Below are positions 55,754 to 64,000 of a stretch of DNA of 64,000 nt, piece after piece. The DNA is from Fidelibacterota bacterium (GTDB lineage: Bacteria; Fidelibacterota; UBA8477; JABMPR01), in assembly GCA_016845065.1 (NCBI GenBank), contig JAERTG010000082.1, forward strand, positions 152,706 to 216,705, given 5' to 3'. Position 1 is the first letter of the stretch. Each line of letters opens with the position of its first letter. A model generated the notes under the pieces. That model did no database searches, was not told the origin of the DNA, and saw only the letters and a list, made by a program, of their open reading frames with translations. The position numbers were made by a program, and so were the translations under genes.

Positions 55754-56998
55754 CTACTCACGAGCCCATAGTGCTGTGTACATGGTAATACTACCTTCAC
55801 GCTCGTTGGCACTGAAAACAACGCCGTTCGTTGGATGCACTGCTGCACCTTCAGAACCGATGATACTTTTTTCCATACCATTGTCATTTTCCCAGTCAAT
55901 ACCAGCTTCCGCTTTTGAGTCAAATGTAGGGTTGGCACTATCAGTAACATCATAAACCACAACTGCATGTGATTCTTGGAGTGCAAGAACTGCATAAAGT
56001 CTGCCGTCTTTTTCAATCACTGAACATTCTTCAGGTTCTGTGCGCTTGGTTGATTTCCTAGCATCTACCTGCCATCCATCTCCAAGGTCATCTTCGATGG
56101 TATAAGGAGCTGTTGCTACGCCAGTTGCGAGATCAAGAATCTGAAATGTACCGTTACGCTCGTTAGAGATAAGTGCACGATCTCCATCAGGGAAGATATA
56201 CAAGCCGTCTGGCTCAGCTTCGTTGTCACCTGCATCTGGCTCAAGATCAACAACAGTAATGTCTGATGCTGTGAGTGGTGCATCGTTGGCGTTGAAGATC
56301 AAGACCTGGCTGGTTTCCTGAACGGAAACAACCACGGTACCATCAGAAGCAGTTTCAGCATGCTCTGGTTCTGAATCTTCAGCAAGATCAACAATGTAGT
56401 CCTGAACCAAACTTGCATTGGCAATTCCATCCTGCAGATCAATGATTGAGACGGAACCACCATGACGGTCTGCTGGTTTACAAGGACGATCTTCGCGGTC
56501 ATCTTCACAGGCAACGACAAGGAAGCTGCCATCTTTTGTAAATGCACAACCATCAGGATTGTAGCCAATATCTGGAACAGTCACTACAGAAGTGGGGTCT
56601 GACAGCTTGACCAGTTTGATTGATCCTCGGCCACAATCTTCTTCAGCAACACATACAGCGATGTAGTTTTCACCACCAATGAGCGGAGAAACATCAATCG
56701 ATGTAAATTCTGCAGTTGCTGAACCTGTGCTCAATACAGCCAACTCATTTATGCTAAACGAGGAAGCGGTATAGGTGATACCAAACAGCTGGTTGGTTCC
56801 AGATGCGACAAACACAGCCAGGTCATCTGATCCAGGAACCATGCGAATGATCTCTGGGTTTGCATCAGCAGCTGTTGCGACAGACATGACTGTTTCAATA
56901 CTGAAAGAGTCGTATGTTGTTACATCGTCGGTGGCGTCATCTTCACAGCCCCAGAAAGCGGCCATGAGCACCATGAGTAAAACGGTAGCTTTTTTCAT
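55754..56998 (-). CDS. Beta-propeller lipoprotein (choice-of-anchor I-like)
   Basis: A 414-residue lipoprotein with lipobox cysteine C18 (FWGC) followed by an Asp/Thr-rich linker. Repeated WD/YVTN-like blades are visible: GSDDLAVFVASGTNQLF, GYNPDGCAFTKDGSFLVVACEDD, DGLYIFPDGDRALISNERNGTFQ, and a final EGAAVHPTNGVVFSANEREGS. Such propellers are often found with alkaline phosphatases and porins. No catalytic residues are recognised. It is followed by a terminator and preceded, 47 bases away, by a porin gene. Confidence 0.65.
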   Translation of the reverse strand: MKKATVLLMVLMAAFWGCEDDATDDVTTYDSFSIETVMSVATAADANPEIIRMVPGSDDLAVFVASGTNQLFGITYTASSFSINELAVLSTGSATAEFTSIDVSPLIGGENYIAVCVAEEDCGRGSIKLVKLSDPTSVVTVPDIGYNPDGCAFTKDGSFLVVACEDDREDRPCKPADRHGGSVSIIDLQDGIANASLVQDYIVDLAEDSEPEHAETASDGTVVVSVQETSQVLIFNANDAPLTASDITVVDLEPDAGDNEAEPDGLYIFPDGDRALISNERNGTFQILDLATGVATAPYTIEDDLGDGWQVDARKSTKRTEPEECSVIEKDGRLYAVLALQESHAVVVYDVTDSANPTFDSKAEAGIDWENDNGMEKSIIGSEGAAVHPTNGVVFSANEREGSITMYTALWARE

Positions 56999-57045
56999 TT
57001 TTCTCCTCCTTTAAGGATTAGTTACCATTATTCTGTTTATATCTC

Positions 57046-58227
57046 TTAAAACTTGAAATTGATTTGTAAGAGACTCTGATTGTCATCCACACCTGTTTCA
57101 GTATTAGAACCAGTCTCTTCTTCTAATATATAGTGTTCAATTTTCAACGCTAAATTCTCATTGATGTTTAACATTGCTGAAAGTGTGATCATCTCTCTGT
57201 TCCAGGACATGGCTTCACTGAGATAGGCCCATGAGTACTTCAGGCCGTCGGTCTCATCTGTGCCAGGTCTAAGTCTGAGAATACCGTAGCGGCCTAGCAG
57301 TTTCACACTGTTTGAATGCAAGAATGCAGGTGCTTTGATCTGGTAGGATCCTTCACCATAATAACCATAGCGATCCAACAAACCATCCTGAGCGTCAATA
57401 TACTCCCCGCGGACCTGCATTCCTGCTAGCTGGTAGGTCAGACGACCACCATACCAGTAATGGGTTTTATCGGTTTCATCACCACGTTTATCATAATTTG
57501 CAATAGACTGCTTCAGGCTGATCTTCCAGTCCCAATCATCAATAAGTTCACCTGTGAAATACCATCCGAGAAGAGACAAGCCTGCCAGCTCAGCACCGAC
57601 TTTAACACCATACTCGAAAGTTTGACCATTCTTGGGTTCATAATCATCGTAAACCATCATCTTGAATGATTTGTCCTCGGCAGCATCATCTGTTCCCAAA
57701 GGCCGCTTCATGGCAAATGATAGTCCACCGATCAATTTCCCTTTTTCACCAAGTTTCATTTCTGTTTCACTGTTTAGGTGTGCTTCGCGACCCTTCCAGA
57801 AAGCGGTTCCGATGAGTGGGTAGCCCTCTGAGGCACGTTTTGTACTGACGAAGGGTCTATTCTTACCCATTTCAAATCTTGTGTTGATACTAGGCACATT
57901 GAGACGTGCATACTGTTTATCAACATAGGCACTTTGATCATCAAATCGGTATTCAATCTGATAGTATAGATTTTCATTATAGTTGACACGGGCTGACAGG
58001 ATTGCCATGTCGATCCGCATATGGGGACTGCGGTTCTTGACTTTCTGATAGGTCAGATCCTGATTGGCAAAACCACCAGCTCCCTCTACATCAATAAATT
58101 CCAGCTCTACTTCACCACCGATAACAACATCCAAACCACTATCAGTTGATACTGTTACACCTTGTCCAAACATGATTGCTGGTATCAATAGCACCATAAT
58201 CAGCTTCCAGTTAAAACGTTTCATCAT
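57046..58227 (-). CDS. Porin O/P-like outer-membrane protein
   Basis: A 393-residue secreted barrel. The signal peptide ends near AIMFG-QGV. The N-terminal region GLDVVIGGEVELEFIDVEG, the YYQIEYRFDDQSAYVDKQYA strands, FEMGKNRPFVSTKRASEGY, and the closing LLQINFKF are like OprP/OprO-type phosphate- or polyphosphate-selective porins. I chose the ATG at 58227 with AGGA nearby; the frame to 58257 lacks an RBS. It lies 54 bases after the gene at 58282 and next to sodium/phosphate transporter genes, which fits an oxyanion porin. Confidence 0.75.
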   Translation of the reverse strand: MMKRFNWKLIMVLLIPAIMFGQGVTVSTDSGLDVVIGGEVELEFIDVEGAGGFANQDLTYQKVKNRSPHMRIDMAILSARVNYNENLYYQIEYRFDDQSAYVDKQYARLNVPSINTRFEMGKNRPFVSTKRASEGYPLIGTAFWKGREAHLNSETEMKLGEKGKLIGGLSFAMKRPLGTDDAAEDKSFKMMVYDDYEPKNGQTFEYGVKVGAELAGLSLLGWYFTGELIDDWDWKISLKQSIANYDKRGDETDKTHYWYGGRLTYQLAGMQVRGEYIDAQDGLLDRYGYYGEGSYQIKAPAFLHSNSVKLLGRYGILRLRPGTDETDGLKYSWAYLSEAMSWNREMITLSAMLNINENLALKIEHYILEEETGSNTETGVDDNQSLLQINFKF

Positions 58228-58281
58228 ATTTCCTTTATATTGAATTCTATAATTCATCTTCTTCTCTTGGGTCGTCCTGGT

Positions 58282-59046
58282 TCAGGACCCCTCCACTGAG
58301 GTCTCATCCGATTTGTTCTTGTTTTTTGATCTATGTTTCAAGATCAAGTCTCTGAAAAAGTACAGGTATAGCAAGGCTATCACTAATCCAACATAAATCA
58401 GAATGGAACCTCTTTTTTCCTGCTTAAAAGTGAATTCCACTCCCAACTGATCACGATAGTGGAGGGGAACCCTACTGATTGTCACCGAAGCTTGATCTCC
58501 TACCTTTGAAAATGTGTAGGGTGGTTTTGGATCCTTCTTCTTGAATTCCGGAGCACTCCTGAGAACTCGATGAAAATTCCAACCCTCTGGAAGTTTGACC
58601 GTCAGGCTGCTGCTATCAATAGACATGGGTTGATTGTTCTCATACACCATCTCCCATTCATAGGTCCCGAACTCCTCAGGGCCCGCAGCATCCCAATCGA
58701 GAAAGGCATCTACTTGTGCCTCAATTTGGAGTGTATAGTCTCCAGGTTGGATGGTTTTACTCATCTGTAGAAAAGGCACTTCATGAGTCTTAAAATGAAC
58801 AACGGGTACAATCATTTCACCCGGCTGCAAAGTGGCACTAATCTCATTAAACTCATCGAAAGCGCATGCCAGCTGAAGAAATGAAAGCGTATCCAGAGTA
58901 CTAAAGTTGAGTTGAACATGGATTTCTGCTGCCCCAGAGTCTTTGATATCAACAGTCTGGTCCATCCTTGAAAACTGCTGGGAATAAATGCTCGAAGAAA
59001 GCAGGATTACCCCAGCCAAACTAAAACTCACCATTAACTTGCTCAT
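58282..59046 (-). CDS. Secreted, C-terminally anchored protein of unknown function
   Basis: A 254-residue protein with a signal peptide (ends near IYSQQ), an extracytoplasmic beta-rich region (LTVKLPEGWNFHRVLR, YTFSKVGDQASVTIS), one transmembrane helix at about 212-231 (ILIYVGLVIALLYLYFF), and a short basic cytoplasmic tail. I do not recognise a family. Its ATG overlaps the stop codon of the SLC13-type permease gene in an ATGA junction, so it is probably a partner of that transporter. Confidence 0.6.
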   Translation of the reverse strand: MSKLMVSFSLAGVILLSSSIYSQQFSRMDQTVDIKDSGAAEIHVQLNFSTLDTLSFLQLACAFDEFNEISATLQPGEMIVPVVHFKTHEVPFLQMSKTIQPGDYTLQIEAQVDAFLDWDAAGPEEFGTYEWEMVYENNQPMSIDSSSLTVKLPEGWNFHRVLRSAPEFKKKDPKPPYTFSKVGDQASVTISRVPLHYRDQLGVEFTFKQEKRGSILIYVGLVIALLYLYFFRDLILKHRSKNKNKSDETSVEGS

Positions 59047-60551
59047 GGTGTTATCCCCAGAAACCTAAACCAGGTAAACCCTGCGATTATCATGACAACT
59101 ACACCAATTGTGGCCACAGTAAGACCATATTTAAGGTTGTCTGAAATGGTAAACTGTCCCGTACTATAAAGAATAAGGTTTGGTTTGGCATTTGTTGGTA
59201 ATGTGATAACCCAGGTTAAAGTAAATGCAGCTGGTAAAGCTAGAGAAACAGGATCAAATCCAAACTGTTGGGCAACAGCAATAATTATTGGGATCATGAC
59301 AATTGAACGCATTGTCTTGCTGGTGAAGAACAGGTGGGCATACATAGCAAACGATACGATAATGATGTAAACAAGCCAGAAATTGAGGTCTGAACCCAAT
59401 CCAACTGCATCAAACACACTTCCTACCAACCAACGGGCTGCACCCGAGTCAAATAGCGCTAAACCACCTGAATACGCACCAGCACTGAAGATCATAACAT
59501 GCCAGGGAATATCTGCATCATTCCATTTCATGATACCGATCTTGGGAAGGAAAACAATAACAACGCCTATGAGGGCCGCCATTACCGCACTGATCTCAAA
59601 ACCGAACCAGCCGATATGAAATCTATCAGTAGCCCAGAGGAAAAGCACGAACAGAAAGACTGAAGCAGATTTGAATTCAGGAAGTGAGAATCCACCCATT
59701 TCATGAAGCATCTTCTTCATAACCTCAAAGCCACCTTCGATCTTAGGTTGCTGATCTTCCTTCTTGACAGGAAACAGAAATTTTGGCCCCAGCCACCAGG
59801 ATATCCCCATCACAATGATAGTTATGGGCAACATCCCGATCATCCAGTCACTGTAATAGACCCTCTGGTTGCCCATCTCAAAGATGAAGGCAGCTGCAAC
59901 GATGTTACAGGTACTTCCCGTAATGAAACCGGAAGAAAAGATACTAATCCCCTGCAGGTTTTGCATAAAGAGGTTGATACCAAAGTTGTTCCCTTTGCCT
60001 GAGGATGATCCATAGATAGATGCGATCACCAGCATAACCGGCAGAACCATCACAGTTCGTGCTGTTGTAGCTGGAATGAATGGAGCCAGAAAGAGCTGGA
60101 GCACAATAAATGCTGCCAGAATGGTCAGTGAGCTATGCCCAAACTTGATCCCGATCCATAAAGCAAACCTTTTGGCCAGTTGACTCTTTACCAAAGTTGA
60201 ACTCAGGATAAAAGCCAGGATATTCAACCAGATCACCTCTAACCCGAAAACCCCGAGAACCTTGTCCTCAGTCCATCCATTAAAGAATGTCAGGAGTGCC
60301 ATGAGAAATAGTGAGGTAGCATAGGTTGGTATCGGTTCGGTGATCCACCAGGTCAATGCGAGCGAAAAAGCAGCTATGGCAGCTTGAGCTTCCAGGGTCA
60401 AGCCATCTGGTGTAGACATCATATACAACACCAGAAAGATCAGTATCCCGAGAGGAAAGCCAATATATCGGAGGCGGTCCTCTCCCTTAGACGCCGGCCG
60501 CTTGGGCAGGACGTTTAAGTTTGTGTCAAAATTTATTTCAGAAGCATTCAT
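59043..60551 (-). CDS. SLC13/DASS-family anion permease
   Basis: A 502-residue inner-membrane protein with about 12 hydrophobic segments and an N-terminal cytoplasmic stretch. Family features: WWITEPIPTYATSL, FIPATTARTVMVLPV, the first substrate loop GSTCNIVAAAF and the second LPTNAKPNLILYSTGQF. DASS proteins are Na+-coupled carriers of dicarboxylates, citrate, sulfate or similar anions. The substrate-loop residues differ from the classical SNT/PPN forms, so specificity is open. It is between a lipoprotein gene (22 bases) and the anchored protein gene (4-base overlap). Confidence 0.82.
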   Translation of the reverse strand: MNASEINFDTNLNVLPKRPASKGEDRLRYIGFPLGILIFLVLYMMSTPDGLTLEAQAAIAAFSLALTWWITEPIPTYATSLFLMALLTFFNGWTEDKVLGVFGLEVIWLNILAFILSSTLVKSQLAKRFALWIGIKFGHSSLTILAAFIVLQLFLAPFIPATTARTVMVLPVMLVIASIYGSSSGKGNNFGINLFMQNLQGISIFSSGFITGSTCNIVAAAFIFEMGNQRVYYSDWMIGMLPITIIVMGISWWLGPKFLFPVKKEDQQPKIEGGFEVMKKMLHEMGGFSLPEFKSASVFLFVLFLWATDRFHIGWFGFEISAVMAALIGVVIVFLPKIGIMKWNDADIPWHVMIFSAGAYSGGLALFDSGAARWLVGSVFDAVGLGSDLNFWLVYIIIVSFAMYAHLFFTSKTMRSIVMIPIIIAVAQQFGFDPVSLALPAAFTLTWVITLPTNAKPNLILYSTGQFTISDNLKYGLTVATIGVVVMIIAGFTWFRFLGITP

Positions 60552-60573
60552 GTTCTATTAATTCACTACCTCA

Positions 60574-61512
60574 TCAATCGAATAGATAGGCTGCTTTCAG
60601 GCGACCTGGAGTAGACCATTCCGGTGCCTTTTGATTCAGCTTATTGATGAATGTTGTGCACTTCTCCATGGCAGCTGCGTCGTACTGACGATCCTTCAGG
60701 AAGTCATGATCAAATGAGAATTCTGCGATACGCAGTTCGCCAGTTTCAGTCTGAACGATCCAGACACTCATATCCATGCGTCCATACAGACCATCCCCAA
60801 ACTCAAGTTTACCCGGTTTGACCATCCACTCTTCAACAGCTTGACCTGCCACCATGGAGAGTTCAGCATCTGCAGGGATACCCAGGGTAGATAGCACGGG
60901 ATAGATCTCGGCAAAACCACCATAGTTCGAGGAAGGCATATCGTCCAATTGTACTGAGTTTGAAACTGCATAGGTCACATCATCACCACCATTCAATACA
61001 GAATAGTAGACAATGTCAGATTCTAGTTCGATCCGGTCAAATTTTGGGACATAATCTTCTGTCATGGTCAGGTCTTTGGTGAGAGTCGTTTCTGGATCAG
61101 GCTGACGAAACTTCAAACCGAACTCAAATCCTGGAGCGATCTCCCCATCTTTATATTTTGATTTCCTACGCAGGAGAAAGCTGTTCTTGCGGAGATCAAG
61201 GCCTTCTGTGTCCCAAAAGGAAACCTGCTTGTGTGAGAGTTTCATTGGGTCATCCTTGGCCAGTACTGGAATGCCTTCTTCAGCTGCTACTTCAAGAACA
61301 ATATCCCAATAGGCTTGAAAACCTTTTTCAAAATCAGTGAAATGTTCAGCATTGAGCAAAATTTTATACTCGCTAGAATTCAGGAAATACTCTGGTGTTA
61401 ACTCTTCTACGGGTTTAGGTTCAGCAACTTTCTGTGGAGGGGTCTGCGCTGCGCACCCAACAAGCAATACAGCCGCCAACCCTATTAGGGCAATGTGTCT
61501 CATTTGATTCAT
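60574..61512 (-). CDS. CYTH-like (triphosphate tunnel fold) lipoprotein
   Basis: A 312-residue lipoprotein with lipobox cysteine C20 (LVGC) and a Pro/Glu linker. The segment FWDTEGLDLRKNSFLLRRK (99-117), then FGLKFR (131-136) and RIELES (160-165), and a later LRIAEFSFDHDF, recall the alternating charged strands of the CYTH/triphosphate tunnel fold (E-x-K at the start: EYK 48-50). CYTH enzymes bind phosphate chains and divalent metal. Assignment is by motif inspection and moderately uncertain. Its ATG overlaps the Na/Pi cotransporter stop codon (ATGA), a strong sign of functional coupling. Confidence 0.5.
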   Translation of the reverse strand: MNQMRHIALIGLAAVLLVGCAAQTPPQKVAEPKPVEELTPEYFLNSSEYKILLNAEHFTDFEKGFQAYWDIVLEVAAEEGIPVLAKDDPMKLSHKQVSFWDTEGLDLRKNSFLLRRKSKYKDGEIAPGFEFGLKFRQPDPETTLTKDLTMTEDYVPKFDRIELESDIVYYSVLNGGDDVTYAVSNSVQLDDMPSSNYGGFAEIYPVLSTLGIPADAELSMVAGQAVEEWMVKPGKLEFGDGLYGRMDMSVWIVQTETGELRIAEFSFDHDFLKDRQYDAAAMEKCTTFINKLNQKAPEWSTPGRLKAAYLFD

Positions 61513-63290
61513 TTTAAATCCTCTTCACTTTTTTCAATATCTGATTGGTCTTGTATATTTTTAGCAATTTCTCCGATATAAACATTGATCCTCTTTAACA
61601 GGTCCATGAGTTCCATATGTAGATCGTGAGTCGCTACTGATTCTGCCTTCTCACTTTGAACGCGTTTAAGATGCCTTTGGCGGTATTCAGACTCAAGGGT
61701 TCGATACTTCAAGTCCTTTTTAAGAACCTTGGCCACCTTTTTGGTTTTCTGTTTAGAAAAAGCGGATCTCAGTCGAGAAACTTGTTTCATCACCCGTAAA
61801 TGATAATCGAGCAGTTCTTGTTCACCCTGGGAGGAAAAGGGTTCTTTCATTTTTCTCTTTTTCTCAACGAGATGTCCAATTCTGATATGAATAATATCCC
61901 CGATGCTCTCCATATCCTTGATCATGGACATCATACTGAACACCTCTGCGGCCTGATTATCACTCAGCTCCTGCCTACTGATATCAAAGAGGTATTTTGA
62001 TACATTCTGCTCGAGATAGTTGATCTTTGATTCCCGCATATCGATTCCTTCAAGCAGGGTCAACTGTGGATAGATCCGGTCACGTTCTTCTTCATTGCTA
62101 AGGAATGGCCTCAAGAAAACCTCCAGCATTCTGCCCAGGATCTTGATCATGCGCAACATCTCAGTCTTGGCCAGCTCAATGGCGATTGCAGGGTGATCGA
62201 GTTGAGAATCATCCAGGTGCCAGACAACTGGAACAATACCCTTTTCAGTTTCTTTGTCCGGGAGGATTTTATAAATGATATTTGCTAAAATGACAGTAAA
62301 GGGTAGGAAGATCAGACCAACTGATACATTGAAGATGGTGTGCGCATTGGCTATTTGCCGGGGTGTTTCCAAGGCCAACTTCTCTGCACCAATACCCGGT
62401 GCTACCGGGGAAATCCACCTGACCAGGTCCGCTAATTGTGGTACAAACCATATGAATAAGAAAGCGCCACCGAGATTGAACATCACATGTGCTATGGCGA
62501 CGCGCTTTGCCCCGTGGATCGTTCCGATACTTGCCAGGCCAGCTGTGATACAGGTCCCAACATTCGCGCCAAAGATCAGAGGAATTCCAGCGTCCAACGT
62601 GAGTAAACCCTGTTGAGCAAGAACAATGACGATTCCAGTGAATGCGCTGCTGCTTTGGATAAGCGCCGTGAACAAGGCACCAATAACCAAACCAAGCAGG
62701 GGGTTCTCAAGTCCGTCCATGAGGTTGATGAATGGTTGGAATGTACGCAGGGGCTTCATGGAGTCTGACATGAGTTTCATACCGAAGAATAGGATGCCAA
62801 AACCCAGGAGGGCCTGCCCAAGATGCTTCACCGACTCTTGTTTGGAGAACATCGTCATGACAAAACCAATAGCGATCATTGCCAGAGCATAATCTGTTAG
62901 CTTAAAGGCGATAAGCTGAGCTGTGATGGTCGTACCAATATTTGCACCCATGATCACTGCCAGGGACTGTGCATAGGTCATCAACTCTGCCTGGACAAAG
63001 CTGACCAACATGACCGTTGTGGCGCTGGAGCTCTGTATGACCATGGTGACAAAGGCGCCCAGGCCCAACCCCACAATGCGATGCTTGGTGAGAGCAGCCA
63101 GGATATTTTTCATGCGGTCCCCAGCCGCTTTCTTCATTCCATCACTCATTTTCTCCATGCCGTATAGAAAAAATGCCAATCCACCGAACAGCCCCATTAC
63201 CAGGAATGACCACTCGATGTTGGTATTAACATGTTCTTCAGCCATCAACGGGCTGATAGAAAACAACAGAATGAGCAGAACCATTTTCAT
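61509..63290 (-). CDS. Na/Pi cotransporter family protein (NptA-like) with PhoU-like domain
   Basis: A 593-residue inner-membrane protein. Two inverted repeats of the Na_Pi_cotrans family are marked by QSSS at 86-89 (VIQSSSATTVML) and 212-215 (LIQSSSAFTG), each followed by GANIGT or GANVGT. The C-terminal 200 residues are a helical PhoU-like cytoplasmic domain (about residues 380-580). It should carry phosphate with sodium across the inner membrane. A second paralogue lies upstream, 2 bases away, and the CYTH-like lipoprotein gene overlaps its end. Confidence 0.92.
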   Translation of the reverse strand: MKMVLLILLFSISPLMAEEHVNTNIEWSFLVMGLFGGLAFFLYGMEKMSDGMKKAAGDRMKNILAALTKHRIVGLGLGAFVTMVIQSSSATTVMLVSFVQAELMTYAQSLAVIMGANIGTTITAQLIAFKLTDYALAMIAIGFVMTMFSKQESVKHLGQALLGFGILFFGMKLMSDSMKPLRTFQPFINLMDGLENPLLGLVIGALFTALIQSSSAFTGIVIVLAQQGLLTLDAGIPLIFGANVGTCITAGLASIGTIHGAKRVAIAHVMFNLGGAFLFIWFVPQLADLVRWISPVAPGIGAEKLALETPRQIANAHTIFNVSVGLIFLPFTVILANIIYKILPDKETEKGIVPVVWHLDDSQLDHPAIAIELAKTEMLRMIKILGRMLEVFLRPFLSNEEERDRIYPQLTLLEGIDMRESKINYLEQNVSKYLFDISRQELSDNQAAEVFSMMSMIKDMESIGDIIHIRIGHLVEKKRKMKEPFSSQGEQELLDYHLRVMKQVSRLRSAFSKQKTKKVAKVLKKDLKYRTLESEYRQRHLKRVQSEKAESVATHDLHMELMDLLKRINVYIGEIAKNIQDQSDIEKSEEDLK

Positions 63291-63292
63291 TG

Positions 63293-64000
63293 TTATTCCT
63301 CTGAAGCCTCCTCTGCAGAAATGTCGATTATTATTTTTGCGACTTCACCTGTATAAACATTGATACGCTTCATCATTTCAAGCAATTCAGTATAGATCTC
63401 ATCTGTTTTCATGGCCTCGTGCTGGGCATTCCGCAGGCGCTCCAGGTGAGCCAGCCTGTACTCTTCTTCGAGATGAGCGTATTTCTCATGCTTTCTGACA
63501 ACCCGCTGGGCTTTTACCATATCCAGCTCGGGGAATGTGCTTTTCACACGTCTGATCTGCTTATGAACCTTCCAATGATAGCGCTTGAGCTCTTCTTTGC
63601 CTTCATCAGAGAAGTCGATGCCCAGTGCCCGTTTCTTAGCTATCAGGGGTAGTAGATTTCGCTCGATAATATCACCAATTGCTTCGAGATGATTACAGAT
63701 CGTTGTCATGCCAAACACCTCTTTGATCTGTGAATCAGAGAGGTTCTGCTGTCCAATTTTCAACAGGTATCGTTTTACCTTCTTTTCAAGAAAATCAATT
63801 TTGCGCTCTCGCATCTCAACGCCTTCTATCACGGTGAGTTGTGGATGTATGGGGTCATCCCCCGGTTCCTCTTCAAGAAATGGTTTAATGAATCCGTCGA
63901 GCATGCGGTTGGTGATCTTTGCCATACGATCGATCTCAGCTCTGGCCAGATCAAGTGCCAGGGCGGGTGTTTCGATGGCTGAGTCATCCAGATGCCAGGT
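63293..64000 (-). CDS. Second Na/Pi cotransporter, C-terminal part (runs off the window)
   Basis: Partial: the frame stays open to the right edge, showing 235 residues of the C-terminal end. The first visible residues, WHLDDSAIETPALALDLARAE, match WHLDDSQLDHPAIAIELAKTE in the neighbouring transporter, so the whole PhoU-like domain is homologous. The membrane part is outside the window. A frame starting with an internal ATG at 63925 exists, but the homology shows it is not the true start. The stop codon lies 2 bases before the next transporter gene. Confidence 0.85.
   Translation of the reverse strand, partial: TWHLDDSAIETPALALDLARAEIDRMAKITNRMLDGFIKPFLEEEPGDDPIHPQLTVIEGVEMRERKIDFLEKKVKRYLLKIGQQNLSDSQIKEVFGMTTICNHLEAIGDIIERNLLPLIAKKRALGIDFSDEGKEELKRYHWKVHKQIRRVKSTFPELDMVKAQRVVRKHEKYAHLEEEYRLAHLERLRNAQHEAMKTDEIYTELLEMMKRINVYTGEVAKIIIDISAEEASEE

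Noticed and set aside
1..64000. CRISPR arrays, insertion sequences or prophage
   Set aside because: No regularly spaced repeats, transposase or phage structural gene was seen in any frame.

Overview
The window looks like a chromosomal segment (no phage, plasmid, IS or CRISPR hallmarks) of a moderately AT-rich, Gram-negative bacterium of the FCB group. Evidence: TonB-dependent receptors with N-terminal carboxypeptidase-regulatory-like domains, a DUF2723 membrane protein, many lipoproteins, outer-membrane barrels, and a Sec-dependent (clade II type) nitrous oxide reductase cluster. I favour a Candidatus Marinimicrobia/Neomarinimicrobiota-like lineage or a neighbour (Calditrichota, Ignavibacteria); the sequence alone does not settle this.

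Layout. 0.4-9.2 kb: radical SAM/DUF2344 protein, DUF2007 protein, hisS, a SpoU RNA methyltransferase, and a large DUF2723 membrane protein ending in an intrinsic terminator. 9.3-13.4 kb: a small Zn-ribbon protein, then a group rich in DNA and nucleotide maintenance (alkyltransferase-like protein, NUDIX hydrolase, xthA, mutM) plus a lipocalin-like protein and an amidase lipoprotein. 13.4-19.6 kb: a CarH/LitR-like B12-binding regulator, a TonB receptor, an MFS transporter, a transaldolase-like aldolase and a phosphate acyltransferase. 19.7-22.8 kb: an outer-membrane barrel, a DUF190 protein with a huge acidic tail, crcB and a CPBP protease. 22.9-29.7 kb: a long minus-strand housekeeping run, ispE - tRNA-Gln - prs - rplY - pth - hppA - rpsF - rpsR - rplI.

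29.9-43.2 kb is a copper and N2O-respiration region. It holds two TonB receptors that both carry the CxxxM and HxM copper-site motifs known from OprC, a YtkA-like Met/His-rich lipoprotein, a CNGKC membrane protein, and a nos cluster: cytochrome c - nosZ - membrane protein - nosL - nosD - nosF - nosY - Rrf2 regulator - fasciclin lipoprotein. The reading is that outer-membrane copper import feeds the CuA and CuZ centres of NosZ, with NosL/D/F/Y as maturation factors and the cytochrome c lipoprotein as electron donor.

43.4-50.1 kb is housekeeping again (DedA, ispF, queA, ruvB, VOC protein, uvrA). A 0.93-kb gene-free stretch follows. 51.0-64.0 kb is an accessory locus that looks devoted to phosphate or another oxyanion: an alkaline-phosphatase-fold lipoprotein with altered metal ligands, three beta-propeller lipoproteins, two porin-like proteins, an SLC13-type permease, a CYTH-like lipoprotein and two tandem Na/Pi cotransporters, several joined by ATGA stop-start overlaps. 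This locus, and the copper receptors beside nos, are the best candidates for poorly described biology.
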